Position numbers and translations under genes: made by a program. Positions 11,633-23,004 of a DNA stretch of 64,000 nt are shown here, one piece after another (position 1 is the stretch's first letter; each line of letters starts with the position of its first letter). Under the pieces are notes generated by a model. It saw only the letters and a list, made by a program, of their open reading frames with translations, was not told where the DNA came from and ran no database searches. This DNA comes from Eleusine coracana subsp. coracana (taxonomy: Eukaryota; Streptophyta; Magnoliopsida; Poales; Poaceae). Location of the stretch: NCBI GenBank assembly GCA_032690845.1, contig CM064433.1, positions 40,360,658 to 40,424,657 on the forward strand. Direction: 5' to 3'.

Positions 11633-12160
11633 GGTTAATTATAAAAATCACCCTATAAGTCAGTTAAAGTTTGAGATTCCTATCCATAAGACATTTTATT
11701 GCAAATTCCCAACCACCCATTGAGTTTTATTGCAAAAACCACCCCAATTTATATATGTTTAATTTATTCAATATGTTTTTATTTATTTGGAGCAGCTAAT
11801 GATGTTCTTATCAAAAATACAAATATTCAAAAGTATAATCTTCATATATTTTTTTATAGAGAATATGTAGCAAAAATATCAATTAAAATTTGAACTTTGT
11901 TCAACAATAAAGTTTAAAATTTGGATATGTTTTTCATGAAAATAAGAGAAATTAAACACACTAAAAATCTCTAAGAATATTAAACTTATTTAACTTAGCT
12001 TTATTTTAAATTTATATCGATGAAATCATATGAGATCAATTAAACATGTGTCAACTAGGGTAGTTTTTACATTGGTCAGGTAAGAATTTGCCAAAAAAAA
12101 CTTATGGGTGAAAATCTCAAACTTCAAGTGACTTATGGGTGGTTTATACAATTGTCCTTA
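11633..12160. mobile_element. MITE, copy A, long imperfect inverted repeats
   Basis: The termini are imperfect inverted repeats of about 50-60 bp. The left end reads ttaattataaaaatcaccc, then 'gtttgagatt' and 'ccataag'. The reverse complement of the right end has the same order ('caattgtataaaccaccc', 'tttgagatt', 'cccataag'). The interior is AT-rich and non-coding. A second copy, inverted relative to this one, lies at 49071-53110 and is split by a solo LTR. No target duplication could be fixed. The superfamily is unknown. Confidence 0.7.
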
Positions 12161-12400
12161 AGATAGAATTAATTATAAAAATTATCTCATAAGTTCGTGA
12201 TTGTAGCTTTTCGCGAACTCGACTTTGTGCTTGAGCTCTTCACCTTCTGCTTGGGAGCAACCAAAGTCCTTAATCATCATTTGTTAGCACCAAGTTGGAG
12301 TCGAGATTATCCCACCACGTCTTGTTCGTACTCTGGGCAGGGTTGGACAGAGCTGGCATTGCATATGACAACTGTCCTCCACTCGGTAAACAACTAATTA

Positions 12401-12460
12401 TGCATACCACCGCGTTGTGACTCAGAATAATGCATACCACCGCGTTGTGACTCAGAATAA
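12401..12460. repeat. 30-bp tandem duplication upstream of kinase 1
   Basis: The 30-bp motif beginning tgcataccaccgcg occurs twice in a row (12401-12430 and 12431-12460). Unit B has a single diverged copy near 36835. Confidence 0.9.
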
Positions 12461-12499
12461 TGTGGCGGCTGGAGACAGGCTGACATTTTTGACTAGTCA

Positions 12500-12717
12500 C
12501 CGGTGACCACCACATGCACACCCCGCGTCTGGCCAGCATCTGCAAGCGCCGCCACCCCAAGACCCGCCAGCGCCGCCGCACCAAGGACCCGCCATTGCCG
12601 CTGCATCCGGAACCTGTCCACCTCGAATCCGTCCGCAATCCTGCTGAAATCCATCGCATCCAGAACCTGTCCAGCTCCAATCCATCGCCGTTCTGCTCCA
12701 AGTCTCCAGGAGTCCAG
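12500..12717 (+). other. Putative 5' UTR exon of kinase 1
   Basis: This GC-rich, CCGC-rich block is conserved in unit B (37190-37412). It ends at the same donor in both copies (GTCCAG then GTATTG at 12718; 37413 in unit B). A pyrimidine-rich acceptor (CTTCAG, ending about 13740) lies 30 bp before the kinase ATG. A leader exon spliced over a 1-kb UTR intron is a common arrangement, but transcription is not shown. In-frame ORFs here differ between copies, so it is probably non-coding. Confidence 0.4.
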
Positions 12718-13740
12718 GTATTGCTTCTGTCTTCCTCCTGCTCTGTTCTGTAATCGTAGGTAGTTGTAGTTAGGTATTACCTCTACTCTGTTTTGTAATC
12801 CTAGCTAGTTAGGTATTAGCTCTGTTCTGTAATGGAAAGTTGAATATCGAAGCATTTTACAGGATGTCTGCTGCTGCATCTATTCCTTCTGTGAACAACA
12901 ATAACAACAACAAGCAGCCACTCCTGAAAAGGAATCTGGGTCGTGTGTACCCATATCTCCTTATCACTGTTAATTTCTGCCATTCATACGTGCAAAACTG
13001 TGCTACAGTAGCAAACCATTTAGGCCATCTAAACACTGTCTAAACGCTGTGTAGACAGGTTAAATGCTAAACGATGGGTCACCGACCATCTACCGTTTAT
13101 CGTTTAGGAAAACATTGTGACACAGTTAAAGTATCTCTCACAATGTCATTAAAATATTCCATAATGTTTCTTAAATGGTAACGTGATCAGTTAGAGAATC
13201 TGACAATGAAAACAAATATATATATTTTTGCAAATAACAATGAAAACAAATATGAAGATGTGATCCTGTAGAACAATATGCCCTCTAAAATCAACTCACA
13301 ACTACTATCAATGCTGTCCTCAGATGCTTGGTTGCTTCACTGCTCGGATTCCCTTCTTCTGTATAAATATCTTGAGCCTGAAGACATTATATTGCTCGTG
13401 ATCCTTGGATGAAAGGGGCTACTCCACGCATTCTAGGAACATTATTTCTTGACGCATGAATCTCTTCTCCAGTCTTCAGGTTTGTTGTAGCTTTTTTCCT
13501 CCTCTGGAATACATGCTTTCGTAGTGCCTTTGCAGTACCTCATTTTTATTGCACGTCCATCCTCTATTGCTGTGTAAACATCCCTACTCTATGGTGATCC
13601 ATGTTCAATTGTTAGTTTTATAAGTAGTCACTGCCTAGCTCCGAAACAAAATTTTATTGATAACTTCTTAAAAAACTTAATTTTAGATTCATACCACAAT
13701 TCCGTACAACAATTTTCTCTTTCTGCTCGCCCTAAACTTC
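12718..13740. other. Putative 5' UTR intron of kinase 1
   Basis: AT-rich sequence without a supported gene. A small region at 13010-13110 has inverted 'ctaaac/gtttag' motifs that may be a MITE remnant. Parts match 37790-37980 in unit B. Confidence 0.35.
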
Positions 13741-13769
13741 AGTCACCATTGTCCTTCAGTCCAGCGTAT

Positions 13770-16700
13770 ATGGATAATGAACCTACCAGACATGGAATCC
13801 TGGAGAGCATATTGCAACATCCGAGTGCTAAACCACGCGCTCTACCATTACAAGAGTTGAAAGAGGTCACAAACAACTTTTCTGAGGATCGACAAATTGG
13901 AAAAGGTGGTTTCGGCATTGTGTACAAGGTAATAACAACAAATAATATATATCCAGAGTAGGTTATATTTTTCAAGTATATAAGTTGTGTCGCTGGAGTT
14001 ACTCTCCAAAAACAATCCTATTTAATTAGGTTTTTGAACAGGGACTGCTACCAAATGGGGAAGCTGTTGCTGTGAAGGATCTTATATCGTCACAGTTCCA
14101 GTTCCAGGAAAAACAATTCAAATGTGAGGTTGACAATCTAATGAAAGTTCAGCACAAAAATATAGTACGGTGTCTGGGGTATTGTTATGAATCAAGTCGC
14201 GAGTACATGGAGTACAAGGCCACACATGTTTTTGCAGAGTCGTCGAAAATGTTGCTTTGCTTTGAGTATGTGCCTAACGGAAGCCTTGATAAGCATATTA
14301 ATGGTATGCCACTTTACATTTACACCCGCCACAAAAGGCACCCACGAGTTACATACACTTTACTTAAACTAGTCCATCAACCCGTGCTCCCGCATGAGCT
14401 ACTACTTCTTTACATTTTATTTTCTGTCCCACTTATATTTATACAAGCTAGCATTGTATTTATTACACATGATAGAATTCAATAGATAGAACAAAATTTT
14501 TTCTTTATATCAGTTAAATACGTGGACCAAATCTTGAGATGATTTTAACTCTTGTTAGGTTTTGATTTTGTTTCTAACTCATGGCTTCAGAAGTAGCTAT
14601 ATCTGCTGAGTCTATAAAGAAAAGTAACTATATCTATGCATATGAGAAATCTACAAACTGAGTCTTAAATTGTTCATCAAACTAAAATTTGGAACTGTGA
14701 TCCTTACAGCAGAAACTATTTGAAATTATTCTGTCATCTTGTCGATTGGAACTAAATAATATGGTTATATAGTTTGTTTCGAAAATAGTTAGATAGTAGT
14801 ATTTTGTATCTGTCATAACATTATATATGTACTAAGGAGAATAAATGAGAAATCACTGATTTCACAAAAACGACTACGTAAACTGCATGGTGAAACTCTT
14901 GCATGGCGCTAAATGAAAATTGCATGTTTCGCCTGCTATACATTATGCAGGCATACATATCTTGTTATCAGTAGTCCTGTACATTCGGGCTGAAGCACGC
15001 CTCATTCGGCCTGACATGGGCATGGGTACGGCCCAAAAGAATACTCGGGTGGCACGGCCCGAAGCACTGTCCCATGCTTGGGCCGTCACCCTGGCACGAC
15101 GGGCCGCCCGGGCACAACACGTTTCGGGGCCGGCCCAGCAAGGCACGCAGGCCGGCCTGTCTAGGCCGCTCCTCTCCCCCACCCCACCCCACCCCACCGC
15201 ACGCGTGTCCTATATGTAGCGCGCGCTACATGTAGCGTGGGTACATGGCGCCATTTGATTGGACCGTAGAGTGTAAGTTTATTTCTAATTTCAAATTGAT
15301 TTTTCTCTTAAAATATAAATCCATTTTTAATCCGTTTGAACCACCATAATATTTGGAATTAATGACAAAATGAGATCCAACATGACTATAAAATTTTAAA
15401 CATTTTGAATTTAAATTTTACTATTTTTTATTATTCCAACTATAAAAACCAGTTTTTCCAGTAGTAAAACTCAATTGTTCTAATATTTTTCAAACTTTTG
15501 AATTCTGACCTTTTTTTAAAATTTTTTATAAAATTATTCTAATGGTGAAATCAATTGTTTAAGTGGACAGAAGCAGTTGTTCTAGTAGTGAATAGTTATT
15601 GTTCTACTAATGAAAATTATTTGTTTATGAATTTTATTTTTTTTAAAATATTTTCAGTTATTTTAAAATTATTCCAATAGTAAAGATCAGTTGTTCCAAC
15701 TATGTATATGGATTGTTCCGAGAGCGTATATGAATTGTTCCAATAGTGTATATGGATTAATTCCATGTTAAACATTCATTGTTCCTATATAAATATTTTA
15801 ATAAAATAAATTGCTGAAAATAGTAAATATAAGTATAACTTATATTACTATAATATCTTTTCAAAAAAGAGTAATAAAATTCATAAATGAATAAACCACA
15901 TTATGTGGCTCATGGTCTTAATGGGCCGCGCTATGTGTAAGCTACACATAGCGCGGCGGAGGTCCCCCCACCGCAACACCTTGATTGGCACTTGTAGATA
16001 AATTATTAATATACTGTTGAATTAATTGTTCCTCTTGTCAGTCAAGTTGCTAGAGCAAAGAACTCACGGAGCCCACTTGGGCTAGATGAACACACAGAAA
16101 CTACTAAAACACTAGTTTTCCTTTTTTTGTACCATTCCATTTTTTATTCATTAGAATTTTGTGACCTAGCAATATAGTCAATGGAGAGCCTTATAAATAG
16201 TGCAAGCGATCATCTGCAAGGCGAATATATTTTTATTTAAACTAAAGAAAGAAAGAAAGAATTGAATAGCTATATCATTGATTTGTGCACTGCAACGTTT
16301 CCCCCCATATTTTATATTTGCATAATGTGTGTTACTTGTATATTTTTTTTGCAATAACACACTTTTATCCAGAACAGTATTCCATAAATGTTAAATTGTT
16401 TGACATTGATTTATCTCACTACATAATGTTTGAAACATCCATGATAACTAAGATAAAAGAAAGATGGACCCCCTATCTTATTTCCACTATTACCTAGAGG
16501 TGCTATAGAATCCTTACAGCAAAAACTACTCTATCTTATATCTTTACCGTCATCTTGACAATTCAGCGTTTAGATATGCTTTAAAGTTTGCACTTTTGTT
16601 ATGGTTTTAACGATTTTTGAAAATAAGCATATACATTTTCTGGTTTGATCTTATTTTTCATTTTTTCATTTATCAGAAACTTAGTTCTTTTTTTTTTGCC

Positions 16701-19700
16701 AAGATTGATATCACCCACCATGTCTCGTGCCACATACATACCAATAGAATGGCTCCACTGAACGCAAACATCACCACATTGTTGATGTCGGCCTATTTCT
16801 CCTTGCACAAGCATACATGCCGCTAGAGTTTTTGTGTGAACATATTCCACACTTATCCAGGTAGTCTACCTCATAAATCACATCCCCTCTAAATCATCAT
16901 TTTTTTTCACACCTCGAGAACATATTCCAGGCTCTAAACCAGAATACAATTTTCTTTATGTCTTTGGCTATGCGTGCTGGCTGAACTTGCGGCCCTATAA
17001 CTCTCGCAAACTATCCTTTCAATCTATGCAACGTTCATTCTTAGGCTATACTGACCATTACAAGGGTTATAAATGTTTCGATATTAGTTCTGGTCATATC
17101 TACATGTCTCATGATGTTGTGTTTGTTGAGCATGTTTTTCCTTTTGCTTCCCTACATCCTAATGGAGGTGCCCTTGTTCGTCGTGAAATCTCGCTCCTTG
17201 AATCCATGTAGCTTTCATTAATTGGCGGTACTTCCTCCATGACTAATCTTCCTAACCCTGTTGGTGAGCTTGATTCTTTGTAGGTTCTTCCAGAGGATGT
17301 TGTAGATTCTACTTCTTCAGGTAGCCCTGTTGTGCCTGCATGAGATCTACGGATTCGGTTGGCAGCAGATGATCCTGGCCAGGATCCCGAAGTGCATTCG
17401 GCTATGCATCTGCTCCTAGATCTACATTGGATCACGATCCACCTCATCACATGCTATTGGGGGCAGCAAAAGCGGTTTTGAATGCCTCCTTTGCTCGGGC
17501 TCTGTCTAGCAGCATGATCATGTCCCCGTCCAACCATGTTCGAGGCTAGGCCCCACATCTTGCCCACAATATACTCCTATGCCTGCCATTGTCATGACGC
17601 GTGGTGTTGTGTCCTTTTCACCGTAAGACCATCTCTAGCCGTAGATTGGTAGATGGAACCTATCGGACTGTCATCTAGTGCTCTGCCCCTTGGGTCCTCA
17701 GTTCTATCAGGATCCGGTGCTGCTGATGGTGCAACACCTCCTCAAGCACCACCACCTGCTACTCCTGAACTATCTTCCCACGCGCACATCTAGAAAATGG
17801 CATTTGCCCCCTGCTGGTGCACACAGATGGTACGGTCCCATATGGTATGCTTTGTTCTGCAGATGAACCTTCCAATTTTTGTGCTGCTCTTCTTGATCCC
17901 AAGTGGAAGTCTGCCATGGATGATGAGTACTCCACTGTTATGCGCAACAAGACCTGCATCTCATTTCATCTCCCAAAGATGGCAATATCATGGATTGCAA
18001 GTAGGTGTTTTCAATTAGGAAAAAATCCAGTGGCATGATCGAGCGCTACAAAAGCACGTCTAGTTGCTAAGGGATTTAAGCAACACTATGGTCTTGACTA
18101 TGAAGATAGGTTCATTCCAGTAGTTCAAGCAGCTACCATCCGTCTAGTTCTTTCCATTGATGCCTCTCGTTGGTGTCATCTTTGTCGGCTAGATGTTCAG
18201 AACATGTTCTTGGGAGGTGTTCTAGAGGAAGACATGTATATTAATTAACCTCCTGGTTATGAAGATCCATTACATCATCATCTTCTTTGCAAGCTGGATA
18301 AGTTGCTGTATGGTCTCAAGTAGGCTCCACGCGCTTAGTATTCCCGCCTGAGCTCCAAGTTTCAACTGTTTGGTTCTGTTGCCTCCAAAGCTGACACTTC
18401 TTTCCAACGGTGATGTCACAATGTTTCTGCTCCTCTATGGTGATGATACCATTGTTGTAAGTTCTTTAGTCGGGGCTACTAATGCATTTTTGAAAACTTA
18501 CATATGGACTTTGCATTCAAAGATCTTAGGGGATCTTAGCTACTTCATGAGTATCAACGGTCATAAGGCACACAATGGAATTGTTCTATCGTAGACTAAG
18601 TACACCAATCACATGTTGAGCCACATGAGTATGATGCGCTGCAAGCCGGTTGATACTCCCTCTCAGTTTCTGAGCAGCTCTCATATCACTGTGGCATCTC
18701 AACTATGACGAGGCTACAAAGTATCATAACATTGTGGTTGCACTACAATACCTCACACTGACTCAAGCTGATATCTCCTTCTATGTAATCAAGGTCTGAT
18801 AGTTTCTTCATGGCCCCACTTCAGTACATCTAACGGCTATCAAACATATACTCCAGTATTTAAAAAAAAGAACAAGCCCCCTGGGTCATAAGATTTGGAA
18901 GGTAGACTCCATTTTGATGCGGATTGGGCTAGATGTCTTCATGATTGTCAGTCTATGGGTGGCTTCACAGTTTTTCTTTGTCCTAGTTTAATCTCATGGA
19001 GTGCTCGAAAACAGGCCACAATTTCTCGCTCTAGCACTGAAGTAGAATACAAGTCTCTTGCCAACGAGATAGTTTACGTCATTTGGGTACAATTTCTACT
19101 CCAAGAGCTTTGTATACCGCATCCCAAGGCTTCTCTTCTATGTTGTGATAATCTTGGCGCCACTTACCTTTCTGTCAATCCAATCTTCCATGCTCGGGTC
19201 AAGCATATCACGATAGATTTTCATTTTGTCAGAGAACAGGTAGCTGCCAAACTACTAGATATTCGCTTTATTCCCTCCAAAGGTCAACTTGCGGATGGAT
19301 TCACTATCTCAATTTGATAACATGTACCTCACATGTGTGTTGTTCCACATGGCAAATAAATTAGCGTGACACATAACCCCATCCCTGGTCGCATTTATGA
19401 TGTGTGTACACTCTATTCTCTGCCCTGTAGTCTTCCTTCCCTTTTCATATGATCTCTCAAGGCACTCACTGACATGCCCAAATCCTCTTGTTAGATCCCA
19501 TTGCAGTGTCATCGATTCACCCATCATCAGCCACCTGTAATTGTAGCCCAACTATACCTCTCCTAATGCTTCTGTGTTAGAGAGCATAGGAATAGGGCCA
19601 CACAAAATGGTGTCGACACGGACGGGGTTATGCGTCCCCTTGATTCTTTGACCTTGGTATACAACACAAGTGTGAAGTTTGAGAGGGCAATCATAGCTTA

Positions 19701-21726
19701 ATTCCGGTCCATGTTAGCAAATCAGGATTGAAATACTGATTAAAGGTGCACAATGATCTATTTTAGCAAACAATGAGAGTAAAAATAAACCAAATGATAG
19801 TTTAGGGGATTATTTGAACTTCGGTCATACTTAGAGAGAGTAAAGTGGATTTTATCCTTATTTTTAATATTTACATGTCTTGAGTCAGCACATTTTACAC
19901 AACATCCTTTGCTTTTGGCATGTTTGGCAAAATGTCCTCGGACACGACAATAGCGCGCCATACTACCTAGTCACGTTCATTTGGACATCAGATGACTCCT
20001 TGTTCATAAAGTGGTTGTGTGCTACTTTTTGGATAGTCATTGGCATGCACCAGATGATCCGATGGATCTCATTACATTTTTTACCAATGAATTTTTTAGG
20101 AGTTTTAAAAAGTGTAAATGTAGTTATTTGGAATTGTTTCATGAGTACAATAAATATATGTGGTTATATTCAATCTGAAGCCAATTTACATTGTTACCAA
20201 CCCACAGAGAGCACAGTCGGTTGTGCTAATTTGTGGCTGCCCTCATTTTCGTAAGTTAAGGTGCTCGTGAGATAAGACAAATCATGCTTAAAATTTCTCG
20301 AAAGTTTCTTCTCCCGCACATTTCTATTTTTAGAAATTTTATCAAAACTATATGCCTTGATTTTGATAACATATATGCATAAATTTGTTCAGAACTTATA
20401 TATATGCATGGATTTTCATAGTAACATGCAAATCAGAGCGATTACATGCTTATACTCCAAAATACTACATTCAACCGAACATATGGCTTTGTGTATCTTT
20501 CTGTTTTCTTGTTTTTCTTTTTTGTGGGCACTAGCTTTCTGTCAAACCTAGATAGGCCTATAGGCCGATTCAAGTCATTGACAAATTTCATGCACGTGCC
20601 AGATGAATCTTGTGGATTTGATTGGCATAAGCGCTACAAAATAATTAAAGGGATCTGTCATGGTCTACATTACCTCCACGAGAAATGCCAACCACATGGG
20701 TCTGTTATTCACTTGGATCTTAAACCTGAAAACATATTGCTCGATGACAATATGGTGCCGAAAATTGCAGATTTTGGAATATCAAAATTCTTCAGTGATC
20801 AAAAACTTGAAACTTGTGCCACTTCAGCTATAGGATCACGGTAAGTTCATTGGCCCAATTGCACTTATTAGGAATTACTCCCTCCTTCCATGTATATAGG
20901 GCATATTCACCTGTGACACCAAGACCAAGAAAAACAACTGTTGACTGTAACTCATGCATCATGTACGCTTAGTATTCTTTGGCTATTAAACACGGCATGC
21001 GGACGTCGCGTCATGGCCCCACCACCAGCCAACCACTTGCTCCATATAAAAAGAACAGCCGCTAGTCGGATGAATCGTGACGAGGCAGCGAAAGAACCAA
21101 AGCAATATGTAATTTAATGACCCAATTAAGATTTTCAAAACCCAACAGTCATGCACACAACACGAAGCTGTCAACTAACATGCGCTCTATATACCTGGAA
21201 TTTTATTTTCTTCTAATACACCCTATATAGTTGGAAGGAGGGAGTAATATTTGTTGTTTCTACATATGTTTATTGTTGCGAAATTCATGCTTATGCTGCA
21301 ATGCAGTGGTTACATGGCACCAGAATATTTTTTCAGCAAGACAGTCTCAAAAATGGCCGACATATACAGTTTGGGTGTCATAATTATGCAAATTATAACA
21401 GGGCGCAGGGTCGATGAAATATCTTGTGAGGACATTCTGGATTCTGTAAGAATTTGAATTTAAATATTCAAAAATGGTCTCCTTGTAAGGTATCATCATA
21501 TTACTATCACAATAATTTCTCATTCTAATTTTTGCAGGTACTTGAGAATTGGAGGAAGAGGATGGAGGCTAAAACATCAATAATGGATTGTGAACAAATA
21601 AGAACCTGCCTTCAAATAAGCATACAATGTATGGCGTTTAAAAAGGAAGATAGACCTTCGATAAAGGAAATAGTTCAAAAACTTTATACGTTGGAGGACA
21701 AGGAAACATATAAGGTATATCAGTAA
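13770..21726 (+). CDS. Receptor-like cytoplasmic Ser/Thr kinase 1 (five exons)
   Basis: Exons are 13770-13928, 14042-14303, 20603-20840, 21307-21445 and 21538-21726, all with GT-AG junctions and compatible phases. They encode 328 residues starting MDNEPTRHG. In order: a short N-terminus, glycine loop IGKGGFGIVYK (about 43-53), catalytic lysine AVAVK, hinge LLCFEYVPNGSLD, catalytic loop HLDLKPENIL, KIADFG, MAPEY and kinase C-lobe. There is no signal peptide or membrane segment. His-Leu-Asp replaces His-Arg-Asp, so it is a non-RD kinase. It belongs to a grass family of soluble relatives of receptor-like kinases that occurs in tandem clusters, many tied to defence signalling; its substrate is unknown. 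Intron 2 is 6.3 kb, filled with old repeats, so splicing should be confirmed. The start was chosen because unit B conserves it. ARM gene 2 begins 1.3 kb downstream. Confidence 0.8.
14990..15190. repeat. GC-rich repeat with GGGCC/GGCCC motifs (intron 2)
   Basis: A dense GC island with repeated 'cggccc', 'gcacggcccg' and 'gggccg' motifs inside an AT-rich intron. It resembles GGGCCGTGCC-type dispersed grass repeats, as I recall them. Absent from the corresponding part of unit B. Confidence 0.4.
15202..15965. mobile_element. Possible DNA transposon with hairpin-rich ends
   Basis: A 10-bp direct repeat, ccccaccgca, flanks the region (15192-15201 and 15966-15975), a length fitting Mutator-type target duplications. 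Just inside each end lies a palindrome: near 15211-15234 (tgtagcgcgcgctaca) and 15928-15955 (cgctatgtgtaagctacacatagcg). Between them AT-rich sequence carries a recurring TTGTTCY motif at roughly 25-35 bp intervals. No transposase ORF. The outermost bases are not clean inverted repeats, so classification is open. Confidence 0.4.
16870..19320 (+). pseudogene. Copia pol relic in kinase 1 intron 2
   Basis: Broken plus-strand ORFs read in Copia order. 16987-17211 is the end of the integrase region (CFLGY-like SFLGY, 'HDVVFVEHVFP'). 17850-18330 is reverse transcriptase with several stops. 18370-18594 contains a degenerate YVDD block (YGDDTIVVS). 18895-19317 is RNase H (DADWA, SWSARKQ, SRSSTEVEYKSLA, the CDN motif, final region near 'HITIDFHFVRE'). 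No LTR was identified. A shorter version lies at the same intron position in unit B (42718-43240), so the insertion predates the segmental duplication. Confidence 0.8.
20878..21244. mobile_element. Stowaway-like MITE in kinase 1 intron 3
   Basis: A 367-bp element with inverted termini CTCCCTCCTTCC...GGAAGGAGGGAG and TA on both sides (20876-20877 and 21245-21246). Similarity extends inward ('tatatagggc' and 'ccctatatag'). Unit B has the exact empty site with one TA (near 44574). Stowaway termini (CTCCCTCCGT-type) and TA duplication are standard for Tc1/Mariner-derived MITEs. It inserted after the segmental duplication. Confidence 0.92.
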
Positions 21727-21947
21727 ATCACTCATGTAGAGACCATCAATTTACTTAGTAAGACCTACTTGAATCATATGACTAATTGCTGGATGACTAA
21801 TTTTAGTCCTTAGTACATCCAAACAGGAGGACTAATTATTAGCCAACTGGTAGACTAATTGTTTTCTTGTTGTTAGCTAGAGGAATCGAAGTGGTATTTT
21901 GATGTTTCTTTTATAGGATTATCTGTATAAGACCCTTGCTAATTTTT

Positions 21948-22733
21948 TTTGAGATAAAAGAAGGATTATATTAAATAATGACTGAGTACATCTTCATGTT
22001 ACAAGCACTCTGAAATACAAAGATATTATAACTAAGTGCACTCAGTATGTAGCTCCAAAACTCAATCCTAAACCTGTATAAAGATTCATATAGATGACCA
22101 CACAGGCAAACACTCAGCAAACAGACTGAGAACAGATGCCTAGAAAATGGTGGCCAACATTCCTGTAGGTAGAATTGAGCATAATCCTCTTCTTTTTCGT
22201 GTCTTTCTTCTTCTTTCTTCTGCCACTGAATAATAAGAAAAAATATTAAATCTGATCTCACAAGCCCTTCATCGCGGTTGGGATCAACCATGACAAAACG
22301 AAGAAGGGACCAGAGAATTTTATTCCATGCCAATAACATCATCTCCGTCTTGATGTTGTCGTCCGGAAACCTAAATCTCCATGTCGCCATGACACGAAAG
22401 TTGTTGATGACATCGCTGCCGCTATCATCTTCATTGATGCCGCCATGGAGAGACCAAATCCACCCTTTATCCTCGATGTGATCGGCGAGAAAAATAAGGA
22501 AATAAATTCCCAATGTCGAATAACTCAACATGGAGAAGACCTCAACCCTAACCTAAGACTCGATCTAAGGAAAAGAATAACTGAACTAAAAAGAAGAGTG
22601 GATCCCCACTCCTCCTCGCCGCCGGTGTGGGCACCGGAGGAGAAGGAGGAGGGGGACCAAGCGGCAGCGGTGGCTAGGCGGTCCTGGCGGTGGCGGCGGT
22701 GCTAGGTCAGGAGCCTATCGTCAAAAAAAAACA
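21948..22733 (-). mobile_element. Short non-LTR-like retroelement insertion
   Basis: A 786-bp insertion between kinase 1 and ARM gene 2, absent from unit B, where the empty site reads 'gctaatttttcagtcgcc' near 45884. The 7-bp 'aattttt' occurs at both edges (21941-21947 and 22734-22740). On the minus strand it starts GC-rich and ends in an AT-rich region with a short A-run before the target, like a truncated or non-autonomous LINE. A minus-strand ORF (21971-22531) has no recognisable RT domain. Confidence 0.55.
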
Positions 22734-22950
22734 AATTTTTAGTCACCTAAAATTAGTCTACTTGTTTCGGTCAACACCTTGATATGTTAGATCTGGATCA
22801 GTCGACCAGAAAGGCCTTACAAAATAACAACTTTTTTCTATAGTGAGCACCATTACAAATTCTGATGTGTATATTGGATACATTACATAATCCTAGAGAG
22901 AAAATTGAAAATGATTAAACTCGTGTTAGCAGGAAATCTGTTGTTATGCA

Positions 22951-22958
22951 TATATAAA
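22951..22958 (+). promoter_or_regulatory. Candidate TATA box of ARM gene 2
   Basis: TATATAAA lies 47 bp upstream of the ATG at 23005, which implies a very short leader. In unit B the matching site reads 'atatatgaa', so the box is altered in front of ARM gene 3. Confidence 0.45.
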
Positions 22959-23004
22959 CCAACTATTTCAAATCTTTTTGGACATGCGATGCTGACAAAA
23001 CCTC

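Noticed and set aside
14345..14400. Possible further Helitron 3' end in kinase 1 intron 2 (actagtccatcaacccgtgctcccgcatg)
   Set aside because: The hairpin is badly mismatched and even more so in unit B (38585); the other end could not be found. At best an ancient remnant.
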